Shown here one piece after another: positions 16,774 to 25,301 of a stretch of DNA of 51,744 nucleotides. A model generated the notes under the pieces. The model worked only from the letters and a program-made list of their open reading frames with translations, was not told the DNA's origin and made no database searches. Position 1 is the stretch's first letter. Every line of letters starts with the position of its first letter. Both the position numbers and the translations under genes were made by a program. The DNA comes from Fimadaptatus sp050946055 (GTDB lineage: Bacteria > Bacillota > Clostridia > Christensenellales > Aristaeellaceae), in assembly GCA_050946055.1 (NCBI GenBank), contig JBMNUB010000015.1, positions 1 to 51,744 on the forward strand, given 5' to 3'.

Positions 16774-17128
16774 CGCGCCTTGCGTCATGGCTATGGCTTG
16801 GCGGATATGTGAGGCGTGTGACGGGCTTTGCGCGGCCATGCGGGCGGAGCGGCATGGTGCGCCGGCATATGTCTGCGGCAGGATTATGTGATATGAGCCA
16901 TGCGCGGCTATGCCCGCATTCATAGTAAGTTAGCAGAACGTCCATGGCCATGCCGGATGCGCAATAATGCGCGCCTATGGCCATGCCATAGCGAGTCGAG
17001 CCAAGCCTGCGCGGCTGTGCGGGCCATGTGCAATTCGGGAATTTATCAGCGGTAAAATTTAGAGCGGGAGTATGGGCATTGCGCGCATAATATGCATTCG
17101 CAAGAGCATTCCCGTTGCGGAGGGCAAT
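16774..17128. other. gene-free stretch between two flavoprotein genes
   Basis: About 355 bp of GCATG-rich sequence without a convincing terminator or tandem repeat. A TAAAAT at about 17053 has no matching -35 box. I cannot assign a function. Confidence 0.45.
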
Positions 17129-18727
17129 ATGATAAGGCTGACCGGCGTGAAGGCGCCGCTTGAATATGACGAAGCGTTCCTGTACAGGAGCGCGGCGCGC
17201 GCGCTGGACATAGCGCCGCGCGACATAGTTGCTGCGCGCGTGAGCAAGCGCTCTGTGGATGCGCGAGACAAGGGCAACATACACCTGACGCTGGGCATAG
17301 ACGCAAAGGTGCGCGGCGATGAGGCCGCGATAGCCGCGCGCTGTCCCAAGGCAAAGCTGATAGCCGAAGCTCCTGAGATAGCGATAGCGCCGGCAAGGCT
17401 GGATGTGCGCCCGGTCATAGCCGGGTTTGGACCGGCTGGACTGTTTGCCGGGCTGACGCTGGCGCTGGCGGGCGCAAGGCCGATTATACTGGAGCGCGGC
17501 CGCCCCGTCGATGAGCGCGCGCAGGACATAGAGCTGCTTCAGTCGGAGGGCAGGCTGGATGAGGAGAGCAACGTGCTGTTCGGCGAGGGCGGCGCGGGCG
17601 CGTTTTCCGATGGCAAGCTGACCACGGGCATAAAGGACGAGCGCTGCGGCTGGGTGCTGGAGCGGCTGGTAGAGTTCGGCGCGCCCGAGGAGACGGCGTA
17701 CATGTCCAAGCCGCACATAGGCACGGATCTATTGCGCGGCGTGGTAAGGCGCATGCGTCAGCGCATAGGGGAGCTGGGCGGCGAGGTGCGCTTTGGCAGC
17801 AGGCTGACCGACATCATCACAAGCGGCGGCGGGCTGCGCGCCGTGCGCGTATGCACGGATGGCGAGGAGTACGAGCTGGAGTGCGGGCAGCTCATACTGG
17901 CCTGCGGTCACAGCGCCCGCGATACGTATGCCATGCTGGCGCGGCGAGGCGTGGTTATGCGTCCCAAGCCCTTCTCGATAGGCGCGCGCATAGAGCATCG
18001 CCAGAGCATGATAAACGCCTCTCAGTATGGCCGCGTGGCGCAGGATGAAAGGCTCATGCGCCATCTGGGTGCGGCGGAATACAAGCTCAGCCGCCAGCTA
18101 AAGAGCGGGCGCGGCGTGTATACGTTCTGCATGTGTCCGGGCGGGCAGGTGATATGCTCGGCATCCGAGCCGGGCATGACCGCCACCAACGGCATGAGCC
18201 TGCACGCGCGCGACGGCGCAAACGCCAACAGCGCGCTGCTGGTATCGGTGACGCCCGAGGACTTCGGCGCGGACGGCCCTCTTGCGGGCATTGAGTTCCA
18301 GCGCCGCTGGGAGCGCGCCGCGTTCGAGCTGGCGGGCGGCGGCTGCAAAGCGCCCGCGCAGCGCGTGGAGGACTTCCTAAAGGGGCGCGCCAGCCGCAGC
18401 TTTGGCGATGTCGAGCCCAGTTACCGCCCCGGTGTAACGCCCAGTGACCTTGCCATGTGCCTGCCCGAGTTCGCTACGCTGTCAATGCGCGAGGCGCTGC
18501 CCCAGCTGGGTCGCATGCTGCGCGGCTTTGATCATCCCGATGCGGTGCTGACCGGCGTGGAGACGCGCTCGTCCGCACCTGTGCGCATGGAGCGCGGCGC
18601 GGACGGCTGTGCCAACATCTCCGGGCTGTATCCCACGGGCGAGGGCGCGGGCTGGGCGGGCGGCATAATGTCGGCGGCAGTGGACGGAATACGTCAGGCG
18701 CAGCGCGTGCTGGGCATGGACGTGTGA
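17129..18727 (+). CDS. COG2509-type FAD-dependent dehydrogenase
   Basis: A 532-residue protein of the 'uncharacterised FAD-dependent dehydrogenase' family common in Clostridia. Residues 1-90 form the family's small N-terminal domain. The dinucleotide fold begins at VIAGFGPAGLFAG (97-109), with ILERG closing the first beta-alpha-beta unit and LFGEGGAGAFSDGKL following. The C-terminal TGEGAGWAGGIMSAAVDG contacts FAD in this fold. Function is unproven in the family. I start it at ATG 17129, just after GGAGGG (17119-17124); an upstream in-frame ATG at 17072 has a poorer site and would add 19 residues. Confidence 0.88.
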   Translation: MIRLTGVKAPLEYDEAFLYRSAARALDIAPRDIVAARVSKRSVDARDKGNIHLTLGIDAKVRGDEAAIAARCPKAKLIAEAPEIAIAPARLDVRPVIAGFGPAGLFAGLTLALAGARPIILERGRPVDERAQDIELLQSEGRLDEESNVLFGEGGAGAFSDGKLTTGIKDERCGWVLERLVEFGAPEETAYMSKPHIGTDLLRGVVRRMRQRIGELGGEVRFGSRLTDIITSGGGLRAVRVCTDGEEYELECGQLILACGHSARDTYAMLARRGVVMRPKPFSIGARIEHRQSMINASQYGRVAQDERLMRHLGAAEYKLSRQLKSGRGVYTFCMCPGGQVICSASEPGMTATNGMSLHARDGANANSALLVSVTPEDFGADGPLAGIEFQRRWERAAFELAGGGCKAPAQRVEDFLKGRASRSFGDVEPSYRPGVTPSDLAMCLPEFATLSMREALPQLGRMLRGFDHPDAVLTGVETRSSAPVRMERGADGCANISGLYPTGEGAGWAGGIMSAAVDGIRQAQRVLGMDV

Positions 18728-18761
18728 CGGGAGACAGGAGCGGCGCGGACACATGCAGTTG

Positions 18762-18975
18762 AGCGGCGTGGCATGCTGCGGCTTTATGCACGGGCTAAAG
18801 CTGGTCAGCGGGTATGAGCGCGCTGTGGATGCAAGCGGCTGAGTCGTGGCATGCTGCGGCTTTATGCACGGGCTAAAGCTGGTCAGCGGGTATGAGCGCG
18901 CTGCGGATACAGGCGGCTGAGTCGCGGCATGCTGCGGCTTTATGCACGGGCTAAAGCTGGTCAGCGGGTGTGAGC
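18762..18975. repeat. 78-bp tandem repeat array (about 2.7 units)
   Basis: GCATGCTGCGGCTTTATGC recurs at 18771, 18849 and 18927, an exact 78-bp period. Units share GGGCTAAAGCTGGTCAGCGG and are almost identical, so expansion is recent. The array starts about 35 bp after the COG2509 gene. Confidence 0.92.
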
Positions 18976-19084
18976 ATGCAGCTAAGGCGCGGCACAAGTG
19001 TGGCGGGCGATATGCTGCGCGGGCCTATCAGCCAGACTTTTTTCATGGTGTGCGCATATTTGTATCGCATTTGGCGCAGATGAA

Positions 19085-19093
19085 TGGTATAAT
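19085..19093 (+). promoter_or_regulatory. extended -10 promoter of the sugar isomerase-like gene
   Basis: TGGTATAAT: a perfect -10 hexamer (19088-19093) with the extended TG. No good -35 box at 17 bp. A leader of about 115 nt precedes the start codon. Confidence 0.65.
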
Positions 19094-19215
19094 GAATACA
19101 TGGATGCGCATGGCGCATATGGACATGCGCTGGCGGGCATTTATGCGGATTATCGGCATGCAATGCCCGCCAAGAGCATGTACAAGGCGATATCGCAATA
19201 TGAAGGAGTGGTATA

Positions 19216-20106
19216 ATGGAACAGATTCGCATAGGTACTTGCGTGCCGGGACAGTTTGCCGAACAGTGGCTGCCTGAGATGAAGGACAAGGGCTACGAGT
19301 GCTTTGCCATCAACTTCCACATGAGCTATTGCGGCTTTGATATAAAGCAGCTCGCGCCCAAGATAAACGACATACTGGCCGGCTCCGGCACATACGTGTC
19401 CACGCTGGGCTACTACTGCAATGCGCTGGAGAACGAGGAGCAGCGCCGCGACCTTGAGTACGCCATAGATAACGCGCATCTGCTCGGCGCGACCACGGTG
19501 TCCACGTTTGCCGGTGCGCTGGAGGGCAAGAGCGTGCCTGAGGCCATGCCGCGCTTTAAGGAAGTGTTCTCCGAGCTGGCGCGCCGCGCCGAGGACAGGG
19601 GAGTGCGTCTGGCGATAGAGAACTGCCCCATGGGTGGCGACTGGCGCCATGCCACCTGCAATATAGGCTTCAACCCCGATGCGTGGGAGATGATGTTCGA
19701 TGCGGTGCCGTCCGAGGCGCTGGGCCTAGAGTGGGAACCTGCCCATCAGCTGATACAGCTCATCGACCCCATAGCTGAGCTGCGCATATGGGCCAAGAAG
19801 ATAGTGCATATGCACGGCAAGGACACCTCGGTCGATTGGGATGCGGTGCGCAGGCGGGGCATATACGCCATGAAGGACTTCGCGCCCGAGCGCACGCCGG
19901 GCTTCGGCGACACCGACTGGCGCGACGTGTTCTCGATACTGCACGAGAACGGCTACTCCGGCGACGTGTGCATAGAGGGCTATCACGACCCGATATACAG
20001 CGGCGACTGGGAGATGACCGGCCAGATGCATGCGCTGCGCTATCTCAAGTTCTGCCGCGGCGGCGACTTCATACCTAACCCCTGGGATAAGAAGGCCAAC
20101 TTCTGA
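19216..20106 (+). CDS. sugar phosphate isomerase/epimerase-like TIM-barrel protein
   Basis: A 296-residue member of the xylose-isomerase-like (AP endonuclease 2) fold. Features are the start RIGTCVPGQFAEQWLPEMKD, the metal-ligand segments LAIENCPMGG and HMHGKDTSVDW, GFGDTDWRDVFSILHENGY, and IEGYHDP near the C terminus, as in enzymes that isomerise or epimerise carbohydrates (IolE/IolI-like). Substrate unknown; the neighbouring alpha-galactosidase makes sugar use plausible. ATG 19216 follows AAGGAG (19203-19208). It ends in a strong terminator at 20145. A second member of the fold is at 48541. Confidence 0.88.
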   Translation: MEQIRIGTCVPGQFAEQWLPEMKDKGYECFAINFHMSYCGFDIKQLAPKINDILAGSGTYVSTLGYYCNALENEEQRRDLEYAIDNAHLLGATTVSTFAGALEGKSVPEAMPRFKEVFSELARRAEDRGVRLAIENCPMGGDWRHATCNIGFNPDAWEMMFDAVPSEALGLEWEPAHQLIQLIDPIAELRIWAKKIVHMHGKDTSVDWDAVRRRGIYAMKDFAPERTPGFGDTDWRDVFSILHENGYSGDVCIEGYHDPIYSGDWEMTGQMHALRYLKFCRGGDFIPNPWDKKANF

Positions 20107-20144
20107 TATATACGGCAGGCCATTTAAATGGCAGTATGCGCAAA

Positions 20145-20187
20145 AAGAATCCGCTCTCAATGGCTTGGGAGCGGATTCTTTGTTTGC
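20145..20187 (+). terminator. terminator after the sugar isomerase-like gene
   Basis: AAGAATCCGCTC (20145-20156) pairs exactly with GAGCGGATTCTT (20169-20180), followed by TGTTTGCTTG. The stem sequence resembles the terminator at 46676. Confidence 0.85.
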
Positions 20188-20273
20188 TTGATAGGGAAAA
20201 TTGTGCGGCGTGAGTTGTTGCATTAGCCAAGCGCCGATTATGCGTGGCGCAGTGCTTCGCCGTAGCCCAGCCC

Positions 20274-20465
20274 TGCCTTTCCTAGAAGGGAAGGTGGCGC
20301 GTGAACACCGGAAGGGTTTGCCACGAAAGCAAGACGGCGGCTTTACTCGCAGCGGGGATTGCCCCGGCACATGCAAGGCCGCTCCTGTCGCGGCGGTAGG
20401 CCGCTCAGCCGCTCACGCACCAGCTGTCCTTTCGGGTGAGCCGAGGAGGATTACCGCGCAGTCGC
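20274..20465. repeat. dispersed repeat family B, copy 1
   Basis: A 192-bp element beginning GCCTTTCCTAGAAGGGAAGG and ending AGGATTACCGCGCAGTCGC. It matches copy 2 (20521-20711) at nearly every position. It contains short inverted repeats such as CCTAGAAGG and TGTCGCGGCGGTAGGCCGC. No gene signals. Confidence 0.92.
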
Positions 20466-20520
20466 TTATATTACAATGTTGCTTTGTGCGCGGCTCACTG
20501 CTGCGAAGTAGTCCTTAGCT

Positions 20521-20711
20521 GCCTTTTCTAGAAGGGAAGGTGGCGCGTGAACACCGGAAGGGTTTGCCGCGAAAGCAAGACGGCAGCTTTACTCGCAGCG
20601 GGGATTGCCCCGGCACATGCAAGGCCGCTCCTGTCGCGGCGGTAGGCCGCTCAGCCTCTCACGCGCCAGCTGTCCTTTCGGGTGAGCCGAGGAGGATTAC
20701 CGCGCAGTCGC
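20521..20711. repeat. dispersed repeat family B, copy 2, overlapping the MATE 3' end
   Basis: A 191-bp near-identical direct repeat of copy 1, starting about 250 bp downstream of it. Its last 15 bp (20697-20711) form the final codons and stop of the minus-strand MATE gene. The sequence between the copies (20466-20520) is unique. Confidence 0.92.
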
Positions 20712-22076
20712 ATCTGCCGCGCCGCCGGGCGCAGCTTCTATGGCGCGCGCCCACTTGCCGCTGTAAAAGCGCAGCACGGAGGGGATAAGTCCCAGTATCC
20801 AGCCTATCGGCGAGGCAAACCATATGCCGGTCTCGCCGAACAGATGCGACAGCAGCAGCGACAGCCCCACCTTGGCCACCAGCTCCACTATCGAGGACAT
20901 CAGCGTGTACTGAGCGTCGCCTATGCCGCGCAGTGCGGAGTTGTATAGCCATATGCCTGCCAGAAATACGTACATTGACGCCTCTATACGTATCATTTTG
21001 TACGCCGAATCCAGCACGCTCGCCGGTGTCCCGGCATCCACGAAGAACGCCGCTATCTGACGGCCATACAGGAACATTATCAGCGTCGATATGGCGCACA
21101 GCGAAACTATCAGCATCAGCATCTTGTGCAGGCCATGCCGTATGCGTTCGGGCTTGCGCGCGCCGAAGTTCTGCCCGGCAAATACCGAGAACGAGAACGC
21201 CACCTGACTGAACAGCACGGTTGCCAGCTGCTCAACCTTGCTGCCCACCGTGTAGGCCGCGACTGTGCCTGAACCGAACGAGTTTATCACCGAGGTCGTG
21301 GCCATCATGCCCACGGTCAGCAGCAGCGTCTGCGCGGCCATGGGCGCGCCTATTCGCATAACGCTTGACATTATGTCGCGGTCAAAGTGCATGTGGCGCG
21401 CGCTGAAGCGTAATATCTCATAGCGGCGCAGCATGTATATGACCGCCAGCACCGCCGATACCGCCTGCGAGATTATGGTAGCTATTGCCACGCCCGCTAT
21501 GCCCATGTTAAAGCGCAGCACCAGCAACAGATCCAGCCCCACATTGAGCAACGAACACAGTATCAGGAATATCAGCGGCGTGCGCGAATCGCCTATGGCG
21601 CGCAGCAGTGCCGCCACGGCGTTGTACAGCAGCTGCACTATGACCAGCCCGCAGGTTATCTGCACGTACAGCACCGCGCCGTCGATTATGTCATCGGGCG
21701 TGCGCAGCAGCTCCATAAGCGGACGCGCGCCCCAAAGTCCTACCGCGCCCAGTATGCCGCCCGATATCAGCACCAGCCACACCGAGTTGCCCACGGCCAT
21801 GCGCAGCCGCTCGTTGTCGCCAGAGCCAAAGCTCTGCGCCGCCACTACCGATATGGCGTTCATCACCGCGCAGCCCACCTGCACTATGCCAAACACCGTG
21901 GTGCCGGTCGCGCCTATGGCTGCCAGCGCGTTTACGCCCACATAGCGCCCCAGCACCACCGTGTCCACCATGTTGTACATCAGCTGAAATATGCCGCCTA
22001 TCATCATCGGTATCGCAAACGCTATCATCAGGCGAAGGGGATCGCCGTGCGTCATATCGCCCTTGCGCTCGTTCAT
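20697..22076 (-). CDS. MATE-family efflux transporter
   Basis: A 459-residue integral membrane antiporter with about twelve hydrophobic helices in two homologous halves. The N-terminal DPLRLMIAFAIPMMIGG, MYNMVDTVVLGRYVG and ALAAIGATGT are typical of clostridial MATE/NorM-like multidrug and toxin exporters driven by Na+ or H+. ATG 22076 follows GGAGAG with an 8-nt gap; an earlier in-frame ATG lacks a site. The last four or five codons and the stop lie inside a family B repeat, so the natural C terminus may have been replaced; the hydrophobic core is intact, so function should persist. Confidence 0.92.
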   Translation of the reverse strand: MNERKGDMTHGDPLRLMIAFAIPMMIGGIFQLMYNMVDTVVLGRYVGVNALAAIGATGTTVFGIVQVGCAVMNAISVVAAQSFGSGDNERLRMAVGNSVWLVLISGGILGAVGLWGARPLMELLRTPDDIIDGAVLYVQITCGLVIVQLLYNAVAALLRAIGDSRTPLIFLILCSLLNVGLDLLLVLRFNMGIAGVAIATIISQAVSAVLAVIYMLRRYEILRFSARHMHFDRDIMSSVMRIGAPMAAQTLLLTVGMMATTSVINSFGSGTVAAYTVGSKVEQLATVLFSQVAFSFSVFAGQNFGARKPERIRHGLHKMLMLIVSLCAISTLIMFLYGRQIAAFFVDAGTPASVLDSAYKMIRIEASMYVFLAGIWLYNSALRGIGDAQYTLMSSIVELVAKVGLSLLLSHLFGETGIWFASPIGWILGLIPSVLRFYSGKWARAIEAAPGGAADATAR

Positions 22077-22131
22077 ATTATCACTCTCCATGCTGTATCT
22101 AAGCGGCACATAAATGCCGCAAGGCCCAAAT

Positions 22132-22155
22132 AGAGCGCCGCCTGTTTAAGGCGAC
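22132..22155. repeat. 24-bp direct repeat, left partner
   Basis: AGAGCGCCGCCTGTTTAAGG then CGAC; identical to 22414-22437. The two copies flank a complete family A element. The unit contains its own short inverted repeat (CGCCT/AGGCG). Confidence 0.9.
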
Positions 22156-22161
22156 GCCCCT

Positions 22162-22411
22162 GCTTGTCAAAGCGTCTTTTTGACAAGCGTGGACGGGGGA
22201 GAATCTCCCCCGCCACTGCCACCCCTACTCGGTTTCCACTGAAATCCTGCGGATTTCCGGGCGTGGAAACTGCAAGGAAGATATGCTGCTCTGGGAAATG
22301 GGATTTCCCGACGCAAAAAATCCTGAGCGCCCACCGCACATGTCGCTGGGCGCTACCTAAGTCGAGAGGGCTGCGAGGCCCGCCGAGCTCTCCGGGGGTT
22401 TTTTGACAGTC
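22162..22411 (-). repeat. dispersed repeat family A, copy 2 (complete, inverted)
   Basis: Read on the minus strand: CTGTCAAAAAACCCCCGGAG, a GGCGGGC..GCCCTC hairpin region, GCCCAGCGACATGTGCGGTG, TTTTTTGCG, GGGAAATCCCATTTCCC, TTTCCACGCCCGGAAATCC, TTTCAGTGGAAAC, the palindrome CGGGGGAGATTCTCCCCCG, and CTTGTCAAA..TTTGACAAG. Flanked by 24-bp direct repeats. Confidence 0.88.
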
Positions 22412-22413
22412 TG

Positions 22414-22437
22414 AGAGCGCCGCCTGTTTAAGGCGAC
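22414..22437. repeat. 24-bp direct repeat, right partner
   Basis: Exact copy of 22132-22155, 282 bp away, directly outside the other end of family A copy 2. It ends about 20 bp before the alpha-galactosidase stop. Confidence 0.9.
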
Positions 22438-22455
22438 ACCCATATTATAGATACG

Positions 22456-24219
22456 TCAGTTTATGCGATGCAGCTCAGCCATGCCGCACTCGGGTATCGC
22501 TATGCTGTCCAGCTTGCACAGCTCCATGCGCTCATGGCGCACCTCCTCGCCCGTGCAGTCGCGTACCAGCACGTCCCATCTGGCGAACGCATCCGAGCGC
22601 AGTATCACGTCGCTGGAAGCGCATGCGTTGACGATTATGCAATCGTCCAGCTCGGAAGCGGGCAGTTCGACCGCGCAGTCGCGCTGATAGCAGGCGAATA
22701 TCCCGCGGCGGCCGCTTATGGCGCGCACCTGCGGATAGAGCGTCTGCGGCGATTCGGCGTATATCGGGCTGCCAAGCAGCAACTCGCGCTCGCGGCGCAT
22801 GAAGTCCAGCCAGAACCTGAGCGCGCGCAGATGGCTCTCAGGCACGCAATCCAGCTTCACGGATATCTGCACTACGCTGAACAGCACGTTCAGTATCTGG
22901 CACACGGCGCTTTCCACGCGGTCGGCCACGTTCCACACCAGCATGTCGGAATGCACCGCAGTGTTGCAGCTGGTCAGGCGCAGATCGACCATGCCTATGC
23001 GGTTGGTGGAGGTGGAGTTGGGGCAGTCGCCCACGCGCAGCATGTTGCCGAACTCGCGCATGACCGGGCCTATGTAGCTCTGGCGGAACTCTATAAGTAT
23101 GTCGCTCTTTTCGGCTTTGAGCGCGCGCATCACGTCCACCATCAGGCGATGCACGCCGTCCTCAAGCACTGCATAGTCCATGCCCTCGCTAAAGCGCGGC
23201 GTGTTCTCGCTCATGCGGAAGGAGTCGATGAAGTCCAGCTTGAAGCCGTCCAGATCCCAGTCGCGCAGCGCGCGCACATAGGTGTCTATCAGGTACTGGC
23301 GCACATCGGGATAGCGCGGGTCGAGCGTGTATGCGCCCATGGCGTCGATGTACTCCAGCGTCTTGCCCTCGAAGCGGCGTGCGGCCTCGGAGTACTTGCC
23401 TATGAACGGCACGCTGTACCACAGCATGTACTTCATGCCCAGGTCGTGAACGGCCTTGACGTGCGCGCGCATGTCGGGTATCTTGCCGGGCGTGGCCTGC
23501 CAGTCGCCGCAGTAGGCATAGCCGCGCGAGTTGTCGTCGGTCTGCCAGCCGTCGTCCACTATAACCGTGTCCATGCCCAGCTTGACAGCGCGGGCGCACT
23601 CGGCCTCGACTTCGGAGGCGTACACGCCCTGATGGAAGCTGTACCAGCAGGAATACATCGGCAGGCGCGCCGCATCCGGCACGGGCATGGGCGGATAGAA
23701 CTCCTCCCACCAGCTTGCGACCGCGCGTATGGCGTCCTCATATCGCACATCGCTCTCGTCCAGCCAGAGGGCTACTTCGTACTTGTTCAGCTTGCCGGTG
23801 GAGTCCAGAGGTATGTCTATGGCGATGTTAAGCGAAGCGTCCTCCTCGCGCACGCCCATGCTGCGCTTTATGGCGGTCACGCAGTCGCTGAGCGCCACTG
23901 TCAGGCGGTTGCGCCCTGAATCGTTATAGAAGCAGGTGAGGGGACAGCCCGAGGATATCTTGCTCTGCGTGGGGCGCGACCAGTCGGCCTTGAGCGAGCG
24001 GTCGCAGCCGCAGCCGCTGTGCCATTGGTACTGTATGTCGATTATGTCGCGCCTGAGCGCAAGGTGCAGCGCAGGCGCGCCGTGCGACACGGCGTCGTCC
24101 GATTGCCAGCTCAGCGAGAAGGTGTGCAGCGTGCGCGCGCCCTCATGGCGGACGCTGTGCGCTATCTCGGCGGGGAAGTTGACGCTTGCCAGTATGCCGT
24201 CAAACATGTTTTGATTCAT
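22456..24219 (-). CDS. GH36-type alpha-galactosidase (melibiase-like)
   Basis: A 587-residue glycoside hydrolase of the GH36/clan GH-D type that releases terminal alpha-galactose from raffinose-like oligosaccharides or related substrates. The barrel begins near residue 185 with YSCWYSFHQGVY. VDDGWQ is at 221-226, the nucleophile D329 is in DGFKLDF and the acid/base D398 is in RVGDCPN. A beta-sandwich precedes and a small beta domain follows. There is no signal peptide, so it acts in the cytosol on imported sugars, though no sugar transporter is adjacent. ATG 24219 follows AAAGGAG. It runs parallel to the MATE gene, separated by the family A element. Confidence 0.87.
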   Translation of the reverse strand: MNQNMFDGILASVNFPAEIAHSVRHEGARTLHTFSLSWQSDDAVSHGAPALHLALRRDIIDIQYQWHSGCGCDRSLKADWSRPTQSKISSGCPLTCFYNDSGRNRLTVALSDCVTAIKRSMGVREEDASLNIAIDIPLDSTGKLNKYEVALWLDESDVRYEDAIRAVASWWEEFYPPMPVPDAARLPMYSCWYSFHQGVYASEVEAECARAVKLGMDTVIVDDGWQTDDNSRGYAYCGDWQATPGKIPDMRAHVKAVHDLGMKYMLWYSVPFIGKYSEAARRFEGKTLEYIDAMGAYTLDPRYPDVRQYLIDTYVRALRDWDLDGFKLDFIDSFRMSENTPRFSEGMDYAVLEDGVHRLMVDVMRALKAEKSDILIEFRQSYIGPVMREFGNMLRVGDCPNSTSTNRIGMVDLRLTSCNTAVHSDMLVWNVADRVESAVCQILNVLFSVVQISVKLDCVPESHLRALRFWLDFMRRERELLLGSPIYAESPQTLYPQVRAISGRRGIFACYQRDCAVELPASELDDCIIVNACASSDVILRSDAFARWDVLVRDCTGEEVRHERMELCKLDSIAIPECGMAELHRIN

Positions 24220-24500
24220 TTGGTGAACTCCTTTCCAGCCATGGGCCGAGAAAATGTCGATGGTCAGTACTGCTATACTTCTGCACGCAAGTGCGCGTAT
24301 CCTGCCGCGAGGCCGGCGTCTGCGCGCTTTTTGCGACAAAATTGCAAGTGATTTGCACATTCGTAGCATGGGCGGCAGCGCAGTGCGCTTATGTCAACGC
24401 GCTCAATGCGTGGCGGAATATATGGCGGATACAAAAGTGAAAGCATGATCGGGCGCATGCGTTAATACGCGCGCCCATCGCCATGCGCTTCAACATCCGC
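24220..24500. other. gene-free stretch between the alpha-galactosidase and tRNA-Leu
   Basis: It should hold the alpha-galactosidase promoter on the minus strand, but I find only weak candidates (a TATAGC near 24272) without a matching -35 box. Nothing else is visible. Confidence 0.4.
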
Positions 24501-24540
24501 CAAAAAACAATTCCCCGAAAGACAATCATCTTTCGGGGAA
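24501..24540 (-). terminator. terminator of tRNA-Leu
   Basis: TTCCCCGAAAGA (24511-24522) and its exact complement (24529-24540) form a 12-bp stem with a 6-nt loop. On the minus strand TTGTTTTTTG follows. Confidence 0.92.
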
Positions 24541-24548
24541 GCGTGACA

Positions 24549-24631
24549 TGCGGGTGGCGGGACTCGAACCCGCACGCCGGTTAAAGCAGAGGATTTTAAG
24601 TCCCATGTGTCTGCCATTCCACCACACCCGC
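24549..24631 (-). tRNA. tRNA-Leu (anticodon UAA)
   Basis: An 83-nt tRNA on the minus strand. Acceptor arms GCGGGTG and CACCCGC pair, followed by discriminator A. The D-arm contains GGTGGAATGGCAGACAC, the anticodon loop CTTAAAA carries UAA, there is a long class II variable arm, and the T-arm has GGTTCGAGTCC. The identity elements (long arm, A73) fit leucine. The 3' CCA is not encoded and must be added. It has its own promoter and terminator. Confidence 0.97.
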
Positions 24632-24645
24632 GCATCGTGATTAAC

Positions 24646-24674
24646 ATTATACCATAACGCTTGCGCGTGTGCAA
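24646..24674 (-). promoter_or_regulatory. vegetative promoter of tRNA-Leu
   Basis: On the minus strand TTGCAC (24669-24674), a 17-bp spacer and a perfect TATAAT (24646-24651), with the mature tRNA starting about 14 bp downstream. Confidence 0.9.
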
Positions 24675-24935
24675 CATAAAATGCAACTGGAAAATCGCAC
24701 GGCGCTCTGTGCGATATTGCAGATATGTGCAGCATCAGAAAATGGCGCGCATATCGCTTTAGCAAGGCGCGCAAGCAGATTTGCGGTGTTCAAAATTCAA
24801 ACGGCGCATGCGCGCGTAGCCGGATGATTTGGGTGGCATATGCGCCTGCACCATGCTCGGGCACCACATGCATTCAAGCAAGTAGAGCGCTGCATTGCCC
24901 CATGCGGCAAAAGCGGCGCGTTCCTCGCGCCACAG

Positions 24936-25182
24936 CCTGTCAAAACCCCCGGAGAACCCGGCAGGCCTCGCAGCCCGCCGGCTTTAATCGCGGCCAGCGA
25001 CATGTGCGGTGGACGAGGGGATATTTTTACTCCGGGCAATCTCATTTCCCGGAGTAAAAATATCTACCTTGCAGTTTTCAGGCCCGTAAACCTTAAGAAT
25101 CTCAGTGGAATCTGAGTAGGGGTGGCTGTGGCGGGGGAGGTTCTCACCCGTCCACGCTTGGCAAAAGTACATTTTTGCTAAG
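24936..25182 (+). repeat. dispersed repeat family A, copy 3 (complete)
   Basis: CCTGTCAAAACCCCCGGAGA at the left, GCAGCCCGCCGGCTTTAAT, CCAGCGACATGTGCGGTGG, then a perfect 17-bp inverted repeat (25020-25036 and 25048-25064, 11-nt loop), AATCTCAGTGGAATCTGAGT, GGCGGGGGAGGTTCTCACCC, and the end hairpin CTTGGCAAAA..TTTTTGCTAAG (to about 25182). It lies between tRNA-Leu and clpB. Confidence 0.88.
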
Positions 25183-25301
25183 CTGAGCAGCGCGTCCCGC
25201 GCGGCAGATAAGCCGGTTAGGGACGCGCTGTATGTGCTTATTATATGCTCCAAGAAAGGCGCTTGCCAATCGACATAGGACGCAGGCGTTCAGGCTCGCG
25301 C

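Noticed and set aside
18942..19277. Small gene overlapping the start of the sugar isomerase-like gene
   Set aside because: It begins in the 78-bp repeat, lacks a ribosome site and overlaps a well-supported gene.
20274..20711. Insertion sequence
   Set aside because: No transposase frame inside the 190-bp repeats; at most a non-autonomous element.
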